Below, in pieces: positions 9,660 to 20,131 of a stretch of DNA of 64,000 bases. Positions within the stretch are counted from its first letter, which is position 1, and every line of letters begins with the position of its first letter. A model generated the notes under the pieces. The model was given only the letters and a program-made list of their open reading frames with translations. It was not told the origin of the DNA and did no database searches. Location of the stretch: assembly GCA_004173185.1 (NCBI GenBank), contig SEFZ01000013.1, forward strand, positions 1 through 64,000. Direction: 5' to 3'. This DNA is from Sphingomonadales bacterium (GTDB taxonomy: Bacteria > Pseudomonadota > Alphaproteobacteria > Sphingomonadales > Sphingomonadaceae). A program made the position numbers and the translations under genes.

Positions 9660-10621
9660 GTAGCTGGAAACTGATCCTCCCCTGCACCCGCGACGAGGCC
9701 GAGATGCTGGAGGTCGAGGATCTCGATCTCGATCCGTTGCCCGTATTGCTGACCAGCGAACGCATCCCCGACGATCCCCTGGCATGGCAGCTCGAGGCTT
9801 ATTTTGACGGCAAGCCGAACAGCGCGGCGCTGGCTGCGGTGCAGGCGCTGGTGCCTAGCTCGGCGGGCACCAAGGCGGTGGCCGAGAAGATCCGCGATGC
9901 GGATTGGGTGACGCTCAGCCAATCGGGGATCGAGCCGGTCCATACCGGGCGCTTTTATGTGCATACCGAAACCAACAAGGGCGCGGTGCCCAAGGGGGCC
10001 AAGGCTTATCGCATCGATGCGGGGCTGGCGTTCGGCACGGGGACGCACGAGACCACTTCAGGCTGCCTGATCGCGCTGGGCGACTTGCATGCGCGCGGTA
10101 TCCGCGTGCGCAACATGATCGATGTCGGCACGGGTACCGGGCTGCTCGCTTTTGCCGCTATGCATCTGTGGCCGCGTGCTTATGCGACCGGATCGGACAT
10201 CGATCCGCGCTCCATCGAAGTGACCGCCGACAATGCCGAGATCAATGGCGTATCGCTGGGTGGAGGGCGCGGCGAACTCTCGCTGGCGGTCGCGCCGGGG
10301 CTGGAGCATCCGCTGCTGATCGGCCGGGCGCCCTATGATCTGATCGTCGCCAACATTCTTGCGGGTCCGCTCACTGAGTTGGCACCGACCATCGGCATGG
10401 CGCTGGAAGATGGCGGCACCTTGGTGCTGGCCGGGCTGCTCCATTCGCAGGCCGAGACCGTTGCGCGCGCCTATCGCCGGCAGGGGCTGCGGCTGGTGAG
10501 CCGGATCGATCGTGGCGAATGGCCGACCTTGATCCTGACTAAGCGCCACCGCTTCGGCACCGAGCGCGTGACGCGGATGAGCCGGGGGAAGGGCGAAGCG
10601 CCGGGGTTTGGGAGTTGGTAG
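9656..10621 (+). CDS. prmA: Ribosomal protein L11 methyltransferase
   Basis: 321 aa. Central AdoMet-binding motif DVGTGTGLLAFAAM, GSDIDPRSIEVTADNAEING, and the N-I-L-A catalytic loop (DLIVANILAGPL) typical of PrmA, preceded by FGTGTHETT. N-terminal alpha/beta substrate-binding domain as in the family. It trimethylates L11 in the ribosome stalk base. The last about 25 residues (RMSRGKGEAPGFGSW) extend beyond the usual end. ATG overlaps the SDR stop. Confidence 0.93.
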   Translation: MSSWKLILPCTRDEAEMLEVEDLDLDPLPVLLTSERIPDDPLAWQLEAYFDGKPNSAALAAVQALVPSSAGTKAVAEKIRDADWVTLSQSGIEPVHTGRFYVHTETNKGAVPKGAKAYRIDAGLAFGTGTHETTSGCLIALGDLHARGIRVRNMIDVGTGTGLLAFAAMHLWPRAYATGSDIDPRSIEVTADNAEINGVSLGGGRGELSLAVAPGLEHPLLIGRAPYDLIVANILAGPLTELAPTIGMALEDGGTLVLAGLLHSQAETVARAYRRQGLRLVSRIDRGEWPTLILTKRHRFGTERVTRMSRGKGEAPGFGSW

Positions 10622-10631
10622 CTCAAATTCC

Positions 10632-10656
10632 GTCATCCCCGGCACAAGGCCGGGTG
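10632..10656. repeat. Hairpin repeat between convergent prmA and phhA
   Basis: CATCCCCGGC-acaa-GGCCGGGTGAC forms a short GC hairpin in the 39-base gap between the ends of prmA and phhA. It belongs to the same dispersed family as the copies at 8862 and 33888. It may act as a weak bidirectional terminator; there is no U-tract. Confidence 0.6.
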
Positions 10657-10660
10657 ACAA

Positions 10661-11533
10661 TTAGAGAGTGGCTTTTCCGTTGGCATATTCCTGCGTGCCG
10701 CGCGTCACCACGCGGTCTTCGGGCAGGATTGCGGCGATCGGGATATCCGGCTGGGCGAGTATCTCCTCGTACAGCGGCGCGAAATCGGTTTCGACTGTCA
10801 CCCGCAACAATTCGTCGAAGCTGCGCACGACGAAGTAATTCTGCTGGAAATCGTCGATCCGGTAATCGGTGCGCAGCACGCGCTTGAGATCGAAGCCGAT
10901 CCGGTTGGGGCTGTCGCTTTCCAGCGCGAAACGGCTCTCGGCCGAGCTGGAGACGATGCCCGAACCATAGATGCGCAGATCGCCATCCTCTTCGATCAGC
11001 CCGAACTCGACCGTGTACCAATATAGTCGCCCAAGCTGCTTGAGCGCGCCCAGTTCCAGCGCACGGTTTCCGCCGCGGCCATAGGCTTCGAGATAATCGG
11101 CGAAGACCGGATCGGCGAGCATCGGGACATGGCCGAACACGTCGTGGAAAACATCGGGTTCTTCGATATAATCGAGCTGATCGGGGCGGCGGATGAAATT
11201 GCCCGCCACGAAGCGGCGATTGGCCATGTGATCGAAGAATACATCGTCGGGCACCAGCCCGGGCACCGCAATCACCTGCCAGCCGGTCAGCTTCATCAGT
11301 CGCTCGGAAAGATCCTCGAAATTGGGGATGCCGCCATCGGAGAGGCGCAGCGCAGCGAGGCCTTTAAGATAGGCTTTGCTCGCGCGGCCGGGGAGCAATT
11401 TTGCCTGACGCGCAAACAGCGTGTCCCAGGTCGCGTGCTCTTCCGCGGTATATGCCTGCCAGTTCTGCGGGATCGTCCAGTCGGGCGCCGTCCCCTCGGG
11501 CCGCCGGTCAAGTAGATGGGTATTTTCTGCCAT
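10661..11533 (-). CDS. phhA: Phenylalanine 4-monooxygenase
   Basis: 290 aa from ATG (MAENTHLLDRRPEG); a GTG six bases upstream is also in frame. Bacterial monomeric aromatic amino acid hydroxylase. The iron-binding block PDVFHDVFGHVPML supplies two His ligands, and YWYTVEFGLIEEDG supplies the Glu ligand. It converts phenylalanine to tyrosine with tetrahydropterin and O2, the first step of Phe catabolism. No pterin dehydratase (phhB) or tyrosine degradation genes are next to it. Divergent from the lipase-like gene. Confidence 0.96.
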   Translation of the reverse strand: MAENTHLLDRRPEGTAPDWTIPQNWQAYTAEEHATWDTLFARQAKLLPGRASKAYLKGLAALRLSDGGIPNFEDLSERLMKLTGWQVIAVPGLVPDDVFFDHMANRRFVAGNFIRRPDQLDYIEEPDVFHDVFGHVPMLADPVFADYLEAYGRGGNRALELGALKQLGRLYWYTVEFGLIEEDGDLRIYGSGIVSSSAESRFALESDSPNRIGFDLKRVLRTDYRIDDFQQNYFVVRSFDELLRVTVETDFAPLYEEILAQPDIPIAAILPEDRVVTRGTQEYANGKATL

Positions 11534-11579
11534 GCGCACTACATAGCATGGGCGTTGCTCGTGATGAAATGAGGCTGTG

Positions 11580-12302
11580 ATGCTGCCGACCCCTCAGGAT
11601 GCGTCCAAACCCCCGCCCGCTCTGGCGGTTGCGCTCGAATGGCCGCGCGCGGCGTGGACGCTGGCGCGGCTCGGCATGGGCGGCTGGGCAAGCGATTTGC
11701 CGAAGGGCGATGGCCGCCCGGTGCTGGTGCTGCCGGGGCTGTTCAACACTGATCGATCGAACATGGCGCTGCGCCATTTGCTGCGGAAGCTGGGCTATCG
11801 GGCCTATGGCTGGGGCCTCAAGCGCAACCTTGGCGTGCGAACCGTTGGCAGCGAGAACGAACGGGTGATCGCGCGGATCGCCGAGATTCGTGCAGAGACC
11901 GGCGAGAAGGTGACGCTCATCGGCATTTCGCTCGGCGGGATCATGGCGCGGCTGGCCGCACACCGGCATCCCGAACTGGTTCGCGAAGTCATCACGATCA
12001 GTTCGCCCTTTGCCGGCCCGCCGACCGCGACCAATGTGTGGCGCCAGTTCGAATGGCTGACCGGCGAGAAGATCGGCAATGCGGAGGTGATCGCCAGGCG
12101 TGAAGAAGCCGGTCAGCCCTTACCTGTGCCCGCCACAGCGATCTGGAGCCGCAGCGACGGGCTGGTCAACGGGCTGATCTGCCGCGAAGCCGATGGCGGC
12201 AATGCGCGCGCCATCGAGATCAGCAGCAGTCACTTATTCGTGCAGATGAAGCCGGAGACCCTGCGCGCGGTGGCGCAGGTGCTCGGGGGAACCGCTCAAT
12301 AA
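11580..12302 (+). CDS. Alpha/beta hydrolase, lipase/PGAP1-like
   Basis: 240 aa starting at ATG 11580 with GAGG six bases upstream (a GTG directly before it is possible). PVLVLPGLFNTD is the oxyanion-side strand. LIGISLGGIMARLAAHRHP carries the G-x-S-x-G nucleophile elbow (Ser in ISLGG). An Asp in ATAIWSRSDGLVNG and a late His (SSSHLFVQ) complete a plausible triad. No signal peptide, so probably cytoplasmic. Resembles the triacylglycerol lipase/PGAP1-like branch; substrate unknown. Its 3' end overlaps the convergent small lipoprotein gene by seven bases. Confidence 0.75.
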   Translation: MLPTPQDASKPPPALAVALEWPRAAWTLARLGMGGWASDLPKGDGRPVLVLPGLFNTDRSNMALRHLLRKLGYRAYGWGLKRNLGVRTVGSENERVIARIAEIRAETGEKVTLIGISLGGIMARLAAHRHPELVREVITISSPFAGPPTATNVWRQFEWLTGEKIGNAEVIARREEAGQPLPVPATAIWSRSDGLVNGLICREADGGNARAIEISSSHLFVQMKPETLRAVAQVLGGTAQ

Positions 12303-12592
12303 TTGTCGTCGCGCTTGCGCTTGCGATCGTTCTTCTGCTTTTCCTTGAGCTCTTCTTCGTCCCACTTGGCTTGCTCATCGGCAGCGCGACGGGCCTTGCC
12401 CTCGGCAGCTTCCTTCTTGCGCATCTTCTTGCCGTAGTTGCGATCGGATTCGCTCTGGCTGGTGGTCGCCCAATCGGCCCCTTGGCTCACGGCTTTCACC
12501 GGCAGCGTGGCGACGTCGACGATGGTCTTGGCGATGCAGCCGCCGGAAAGCAGCGGCAGTGCCACGATAAACGGAATCAAGATCTTGCGCAT
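12296..12592 (-). CDS. Small charged lipoprotein
   Basis: 98 aa from the ATG at 12592, chosen because GAGGGGG lies just upstream; an ATG at 12607 would place that purine run inside the coding region. Signal peptide with lipobox LLSGGC. After the Cys comes an amphipathic stretch (KTIVDVATLPVKAVSQGADW), then a highly charged Lys/Glu/Arg C-terminus (GKKMRKKEAAEGKARRAADE, KQKNDRKRKRDDNY). No known domain. Directly downstream of the glycerophosphodiesterase lipoprotein gene, likely the same operon. Confidence 0.7.
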   Translation of the reverse strand: MRKILIPFIVALPLLSGGCIAKTIVDVATLPVKAVSQGADWATTSQSESDRNYGKKMRKKEAAEGKARRAADEQAKWDEEELKEKQKNDRKRKRDDNY

Positions 12593-12603
12593 ATTCGGCC
12601 CCC

Positions 12604-13674
12604 TCATTTCGCGGGCGATCGGATAGCCGAGGCGCGCGCCTGAGCTCCTATATACGGATAATCCGTGAAGAAACCGTCGACGCCCAAATCAATGAAAAAC
12701 TTGATTTCTTCGAGCAGACGGCCGTGCTCGGCGGGGTTGGTGCCGGTGCGGTAGCTCGTGTGCAAAAACGCGTTTTCGGCCCGAAAAGTCCAGGGATGGA
12801 GCTTGAGGCCCAGCGCGTGCGCGTCGTCGATCAGCGTGGTCGGCTTGCCGTCTGGGGCGAGGATCAGGGTGAGTTCGGGGCCGATGCCATAAGCATATTC
12901 CGCGATCTGCTTGAGCGCGTCCGGCGCCACCATCTCGCGATAGCTGGCGTAGGAACCATCGGCCGGCGCGGTCGCGGGCTTGATCAGCTGGATCAGCCGC
13001 ACCCTGGTCTGCTTGTGCAGCGCCTTGAGGTTATCGACTTCGAACGACTGGATGAACACGGGCGCATCGGCGCGGTCCCAGCCTGCGGCTTTGAGTGCGG
13101 CAAGCAGCTTCGGTTCGAGCGCGAGGCCGATCGAGGCGAAATAGGTCGGGTGCTTGGTCTCGGGATAGATGCCGATCGTGCGACCGGTTTCGGCGCTGGC
13201 GCGCTTGGCGAGCGCGATGACTTCCTCGATCGTCGGGATCTCGGCCTGGCCGTTATATTTGGTGTTGGCCGGGCGCATCTGCGGCAGCCGCTCGATGGCG
13301 CGCAGCGTCTTGAGCTCGGCGAGGGTGAAATCCTCGGTGAACCAGCCGGTTTCCTTCACGCCGTCGATCGTCTTGGTCGTGCGGCGCATCGCGAATTCGG
13401 GATGCTGCGCGATATCGGTCGTTTCGGTGATGTTGCTCTCATGGCGGACCACGAGATGACCGTCCTTGGTCGGCACCAGATCGGGCTCGATATAATCGGC
13501 ACCCTGCTGGATCGCGAGTTCATAGGCCATCAGCGTATGCTCTGGCCGTTCGCCGCTGGCGCCGCGATGCGCGATGATCAGGAGGCCGGTTTCGGCCTGT
13601 TGCTCCATGGTCGTCGTGCAGCCCCCCGCGGCCAGCATTGCTGCCATAATCAACCATCTCGCCAGTCTTCTCAT
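12604..13674 (-). CDS. glpQ: Periplasmic lipoprotein glycerophosphodiester phosphodiesterase
   Basis: 356 aa. N-terminal lipobox LAAGGC marks it as a lipoprotein. GDPD catalytic motifs: IIAHRGASGERPEHT (first His and Arg/Glu), EPDLVPTKDGHLVVRHE (metal-binding Glu/Asp and second His). The long insertion WFTEDFTLAELKTLRA and closing VDGFFTDYP match the GlpQ-type periplasmic branch. It hydrolyses glycerophosphodiesters to glycerol-3-phosphate and an alcohol. No glp transporter is adjacent. It would supply glycerophosphate from phospholipid turnover. Confidence 0.9.
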   Translation of the reverse strand: MRRLARWLIMAAMLAAGGCTTTMEQQAETGLLIIAHRGASGERPEHTLMAYELAIQQGADYIEPDLVPTKDGHLVVRHESNITETTDIAQHPEFAMRRTTKTIDGVKETGWFTEDFTLAELKTLRAIERLPQMRPANTKYNGQAEIPTIEEVIALAKRASAETGRTIGIYPETKHPTYFASIGLALEPKLLAALKAAGWDRADAPVFIQSFEVDNLKALHKQTRVRLIQLIKPATAPADGSYASYREMVAPDALKQIAEYAYGIGPELTLILAPDGKPTTLIDDAHALGLKLHPWTFRAENAFLHTSYRTGTNPAEHGRLLEEIKFFIDLGVDGFFTDYPYIGAQARASAIRSPAK

Positions 13675-13721
13675 ACCGCGCTAGTCGATAGGCGGGACTT
13701 GTGACGGTAGCGAGGCGAAGC

Positions 13722-14633
13722 GTGGCGGAAAACGACAATGTGATCGCCGCGGCGGCTGCGTGGAAAGGCGCTCCAATGGCGCTCGCCACGGTGGTTTCGA
13801 CCTGGGGTTCGGCACCGCGCCCGCGCGGCAGCCACATGATCGTCCATGCCGATGGCCGCTTCGAAGGATCGGTTTCGGGCGGTTGCGTCGAGACCGACAT
13901 ATTGGCGATAGCGGCGGACGTGATCGCGGGCGCGCCTGCGGTGGTGAAGACGTATGGCGTTGCCGATGACGCGGCGTGGGAAGTCGGGCTTCCCTGTGGC
14001 GGGACGATCGAAGTGCTGGTTCAGCCGGTATCCGGCGCGGGGTTTCCGCCTGCTTTGTTCGAAAGCATCGCAGCGGCGCAGGCGAGCGGGACGCCGCTCG
14101 ATATTGGCACCGATCTGGCGACCGGACTTAGCGCGATTGGCGCGGGGGGCTTCGTTAATCGCTACGATCCGCCGCGCCGCTTGCTGATCGTCGGCGCGGT
14201 GCAGATTGCGCAGACGCTGGCGGGCCTTGCGCGCGAATTGGGCATTTCGTGCACCGTGATCGATCCGCGCGGGAGATTTTTGACGGCTGAGCGGTTCCCC
14301 AAGGTGATGCTAGACGACCGCTGGCCCGATGAGGCCGTGACCGCCCTGAAACCCGACCGCGCGACAGCCGTGGTGACGCTCAGCCATGACACCAAGATCG
14401 ACGACCCTGCATTGATCGCGGCGCTGGCCAGCCCGGCGGGTTATGTCGCGGCTCTGGGCTCACGGAAGAGTCAGGCGGCCCGGCTGGAACGGCTGGCAGC
14501 AGCGGGCGTGACCCCGGAGAATCTGGCGCGGATCGAAGGGCCTGCGGGGCTCGATCTCGGCGCGATCGGCCCGGCCGAAATCGCGCTGTCGATCGCGGCG
14601 GCAATGGTGCGGAGTTTTCATGGTCGAGCCTGA
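13722..14633 (+). CDS. xdhC: XdhC/CoxI-family molybdenum-enzyme maturation protein
   Basis: 303 aa from GTG 13722, which has GAGG six bases upstream; an in-frame GTG at 13701 is the alternative. N-terminal XdhC/CoxI domain: VVSTWGSAPRPRGSHMIV and FEGSVSGGCVETDI, with LPCGGTIEVLV. C-terminal XdhC Rossmann domain: RRLLIVGAVQIAQTLA and a late EIALSIAAAM. Such proteins bind molybdopterin cofactor and sulfurate or insert it into xanthine dehydrogenase/CO dehydrogenase-type enzymes. It overlaps the nucleotidyltransferase gene by 14 bases. No molybdenum hydroxylase gene is in the window. Confidence 0.88.
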   Translation: MAENDNVIAAAAAWKGAPMALATVVSTWGSAPRPRGSHMIVHADGRFEGSVSGGCVETDILAIAADVIAGAPAVVKTYGVADDAAWEVGLPCGGTIEVLVQPVSGAGFPPALFESIAAAQASGTPLDIGTDLATGLSAIGAGGFVNRYDPPRRLLIVGAVQIAQTLAGLARELGISCTVIDPRGRFLTAERFPKVMLDDRWPDEAVTALKPDRATAVVTLSHDTKIDDPALIAALASPAGYVAALGSRKSQAARLERLAAAGVTPENLARIEGPAGLDLGAIGPAEIALSIAAAMVRSFHGRA

Positions 14634-15213
14634 ACAGGTCGCATTGCTGCTGCTCGCGGCGGGACAATCGCGGCGCTTCGACGGCGACAAATTGAGCGAG
14701 CAGTTTCTCGATAAGCCGCTGGCCTATCATGTCGTCACGGCGCTGGAGAATATCCCGTTCCGCGCGCGGATCGCGGTCGTCTCTGGCACCGGGCTGGACT
14801 TTGCGGCGCGCGGTTATGACGTGGTCGAGAACCCCGATCCTTCGCTCGGTCAGGCGCGCTCGCTCTGTCATGGCGTAACGCGGGCGCGGGATGCGGGCTG
14901 CGACTATGTGCTCGTTGCGCTGGCCGATATGCCGCGCGTCACCGCCACGCACATCATGCGGCTGTTCGATGCGGCGAACGGCGCGGACACCATCGTTGCC
15001 TCCAGCGACGGGGTGCGCCCGATGCCGCCGGCCTTGTTCGGCAAGGGGCTGTACGACGAACTGCTCGATCTGGAGGGCGACGAAGGCGCGCGCGAGCTGA
15101 TCAAGCGCGGGCGGCATGTAGTGACCACGCCTGCTGAACTGGTCGATATCGATACGCGCGAGAATCTCGAGGAACTGCGCAAGCTGTACGGGCTACCTAC
15201 CGACGGCAAGTAG
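14620..15213 (+). CDS. mocA: MobA/MocA-like molybdenum cofactor nucleotidyltransferase
   Basis: 197 aa, NTP-transferase fold. N-terminal LLLAAGQSRRFDGDKL is the nucleotide-binding signature of MobA/MocA, and VLVALADMPRV is the metal-binding Asp motif. Closing LVDIDTRENLEEL is typical of the MocA group, which makes molybdopterin cytosine dinucleotide from MPT and CTP. The coupling with xdhC supports a role in cofactor supply to an Mo-hydroxylase. CTP versus GTP specificity is inference from context. Confidence 0.82.
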   Translation: MVEPEQVALLLLAAGQSRRFDGDKLSEQFLDKPLAYHVVTALENIPFRARIAVVSGTGLDFAARGYDVVENPDPSLGQARSLCHGVTRARDAGCDYVLVALADMPRVTATHIMRLFDAANGADTIVASSDGVRPMPPALFGKGLYDELLDLEGDEGARELIKRGRHVVTTPAELVDIDTRENLEELRKLYGLPTDGK

Positions 15214-15222
15214 CCCGTTCGA

Positions 15223-17130
<1,908 letters not shown>

Positions 17131-17141
<11 letters not shown>

Positions 17142-18525
17142 GCTGGCCTCCGCTTTGCCCGCCCGAGCCGCCGCCTTGGCGGCGCTGACCGCCGGCCTTG
17201 GCGCTGCCGCCTGCCGCGAGCTGGCCAGTGATGACTTTGTCGCCCGGCTTCAGCTGGCCGCCAGTGACTTCGGTGACCGAGCCGTTGGTGTCACCGGTGG
17301 TAACGTCCACCCCCTTGGGCTTGCCGTCCTCGCCGACGATATAGACCGTCTGGGTTGCACCGCGGCCAACCGTGGGCGTCTTCTCAGCCTGATTGCCGCG
17401 ACGACCACCCCGGGGGACCAGAGCGCCGGCGATGCCGCTTCCACTTGCGCCAGCGCTCGCGCCGGCGGCCGTTGGGGTGAAGCGCAATGCCGCGTTGGGC
17501 ACGAGCAACACGTTCGGCCGCGCCTTGGTGGTGATTTCGGCTGTGGCGGTCATCCCCGGGCGCAGTTGAAGATCGGGGTTCGAGACGCTGAGCGTTGCCG
17601 CGTAGGACACGACCTGATTGGCGGTGGTCGACGTTCCGGTCGAAGCCGCCGCAGACGCAGTGAGGTTCGAGCCGAGATCGACGCGGGTGATCGTCGCCGG
17701 AAAGGTCTTGCCGGGGAAAGCGTCGACCGTGAAGGTGGCGGCCTGGCCTTGCTGGACCGATCCGACATCGGCTTCGTCGATCGAGACCTGCAGTTCCATG
17801 GCCGACAGATCCTCGGCGATCACGAACAACACCGGTGCACTGAACGATGCGGCGACGGTCTGGCCCGGCTCGATCTGGCGCGCGAGGACGACGCCGTTGA
17901 CGGGCGAGCGAATGACCGCCTTTGAACGCTGCGTCTGGTTTGAGGAAAGCGCGGCGCGCGCGGAGGCGACATTGGCCTGGGCGGCGCGCTGCGAAGCGAC
18001 GGCGCGCTGCACGGCGGCGCGGGCCTGTTCCATCTCGACCTTGGCGGGAACGCGCCCGCCCGAGAGACGGCTGACTTCCTCCAGCCGGGCAAGCTGCGCC
18101 TGGGTTTCGCTGACGGTTGCCGCCGCCTGCGCGACCTGCGCGATATTGGCGTTGAGCGCGGCTGCGCTCTGCGCGATCGCATCGTCGAGACGCGAGGTAT
18201 CGAGCACTGCGATCGCCTGACCGCGTGTGACGCGGTCATTGACGTCGACGCTGACGGTCTCGACCAGACCCGACAATTCGGAGCCGACCGTCACCTGATT
18301 GGTCGGCGCGAGCTTGCCCGTCGCCGATACCGATACAGTCAGATTGCCGCGCTCGACATCGGCTGTCGAATAACGGACCTCCTCGGCGCTGCCGAACAAC
18401 CGCCAGCCCAGCAACAGCAACAGCACGACGCCAACGCCGATCAACACCCATTTGAGGTAGCGCCGCCACCAGGGCAGGGCGGGCGTGCCGAGGAATTCGT
18501 CGAGCTTCTTGGTATCAGTTGCCAT
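17131..18525 (-). CDS. macA: MacA-like periplasmic adaptor (membrane fusion protein)
   Basis: 464 aa from ATG 18525 ([13 protein letters not shown]). One N-terminal membrane anchor (WVLIGVGVVLLLLLGW). Lipoyl halves flank a long alpha-helical hairpin: TVGSELSGLVETVSVDVNDR / GQAIAVLDTSRLD before it and VIRSPVNGVVLARQIEPGQT after it, then beta-barrel and membrane-proximal domains. The C-terminus is an unusual Gly/Gln/Arg-rich tail (QRRQGGGSGGQSGGQRGQ). Bridges the ABC permease to the outer membrane channel. It overlaps the NodT stop region by 11 bases. Confidence 0.92.
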
Positions 18526-19999
18526 TGGTCGGAGCCTGTTCGGGAAGCTGTGAGGGAGTGGTGGGCGTGACATTGCTGTCCCAGCCGCCGCCGAGCGCCA
18601 GATAAAGCTGGATCACGGCAGTGGACTGATCGGCTTGCGCCTGAGAAATGCCGTTGCGGGCGGAGAGCAGGCTGCTTTCCGCCTGATTGAGCGTGGTGAA
18701 ATCGGTGAGCCCCGAGCGATATTGCAGGCGCGACAGCAAAGTCTGGTTGTTCGCGGCTTCCAGCGCGATGCGGAATTCGGCTTCGCGGCGCTGGGCCGAT
18801 TGCAGCGCGACGATGGCGTTTTCGATATCCTCGAGGCTGGTCAGCACCGTCTGCTTATAGGTCAGGAACGCGCCATCCGCGGCCGCTTCGGCGGAGCGGA
18901 TCTGGCTGCGCGTGCGGCCGCCGTCGAACAGCGTTTGGGCGATGTTGCCGAACAGGCGCCCGGTAACCACGTCGAAGATCGAGGAAAGCGACGTGCTGCC
19001 GGCATTGATGCTGCCGCCGATCGACAGCGCCGGATAGAGCCGCGCACTGGCGACGCCGATACGCGCGCTGGCGGCAGCAAGGTTGCGTTCGGCGGCGCGG
19101 ATGTCGGGGCGCTGGCGCAGTGCCTCGGCGGGGATGCCGGTCGCGACCTGGGCCGGGCCGCGCGGGATCGGCTTCACCGCCTCCAATTCGGCCTTTAGCG
19201 CGCCGGGGGCTTGCCCGGTCAGGACGCCAAGCCGCGAGACGAAGCCGTTATAGCTTGCCTCCAGATTGGGGATCGATGCCGCGGTTTGCGCACGGCTGGC
19301 GCGCGCCTGTTCCTGATCGAGCGACGAGACCAGACCCGCCTGCACGCGGAAGCCGGCAATTTCGAGATTGTCGTCGGCGATCGCCAGCGAATCGCGGGCA
19401 GTGGCGAGATTGGACTGAGCGAGCCGCGCCAGCACATAGTTGCGGGCGGTCTCCGCCTGGATCGAGATCAGTACGGCCGCATAGCTGAAACCGGCGCTTT
19501 CATAATCGGCGCGCGATGCCTCTACGCCGCGGCGCACGCCGCCGAACAGATCGACTTGATAGCTGGCGTCACCGCCCAGCGAGAAGCTTGTGGTGCCGCC
19601 GCGCCCGACCGAGGTGATGCTACCATCGGGGAGCTGGACTGAGGTAGTGCCCCCGCGGATCGGCTCGCTGCGCGACGTGCCCGCGCTTGCGCCGACGGTT
19701 GGCAACAAGCTCGCGCGCGACTGGGTAAGCGATTCGCGCGCCTGGCGCAGGCGGGTTACGGCCAGTGCAATATCGAGGTTGTTGGCCTGGGCGCGCTCCA
19801 CCACGCTGGCGAGCATCGGATCGTCGAAATTTACCCACCAGCGGGTGAGATCATCCTTCGCCTGCTGGTTCGCGGCGACCGAATAATTGTCGGGCACGCC
19901 AAGCTCGCTGGCGGCGCGCGGGCGATAGTCCGGGCCGGACGAGCAGGCGGCGAGCGGGGCCGCTAAAGCGAGCGTCCAGACGAGAGGGCGGTTGATCAT
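18515..19999 (-). CDS. NodT-family outer membrane efflux lipoprotein (TolC-like)
   Basis: 494 aa. Lipobox ending AAPLAAC, then [17 protein letters not shown], the usual start of NodT/OprM-type channels. Two repeats of the outer-membrane-efflux-protein helices: [18 protein letters not shown] in the first, [19 protein letters not shown] in the second. Forms the outer membrane exit duct for the MacA/ABC system encoded downstream. First gene of the four-gene operon; direct repeats lie just upstream (20043-20061). Confidence 0.93.
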   Translation of the reverse strand: MINRPLVWTLALAAPLAACSSGPDYRPRAASELGVPDNYSVAANQQAKDDLTRWWVNFDDPMLASVVERAQANNLDIALAVTRLRQARESLTQSRASLLPTVGASAGTSRSEPIRGGTTSVQLPDGSITSVGRGGTTSFSLGGDASYQVDLFGGVRRGVEASRADYESAGFSYAAVLISIQAETARNYVLARLAQSNLATARDSLAIADDNLEIAGFRVQAGLVSSLDQEQARASRAQTAASIPNLEASYNGFVSRLGVLTGQAPGALKAELEAVKPIPRGPAQVATGIPAEALRQRPDIRAAERNLAAASARIGVASARLYPALSIGGSINAGSTSLSSIFDVVTGRLFGNIAQTLFDGGRTRSQIRSAEAAADGAFLTYKQTVLTSLEDIENAIVALQSAQRREAEFRIALEAANNQTLLSRLQYRSGLTDFTTLNQAESSLLSARNGISQAQADQSTAVIQLYLALGGGWDSNVTPTTPSQLPEQAPTNGN

Positions 20000-20042
20000 G
20001 ACCTCCTAGATGGTTTCGGAAACGATTCTGTTCCATCGAAAC

Positions 20043-20061
20043 TTTGTCGCAGTTTGTCGCA
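20043..20061. promoter_or_regulatory. Direct-repeat operator candidate upstream of the efflux operon
   Basis: TTTGTCGCA occurs twice with one base between (10-base period), 44-62 bases upstream of the NodT start codon. On the operon strand this reads TGCGACAAA twice. Tandem half-sites one helical turn apart are the usual arrangement for OmpR/PhoB-family response regulators. No regulator gene is adjacent, and the site also lies upstream of acs on the other strand. Confidence 0.4.
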
Positions 20062-20131
20062 ATGCCCAAGGGTAAGCCCGCTTGCGTGTGTTGTCCTGCC
20101 GCTTCTATCAGGGGCCGGCAAGGAGAGCCCA

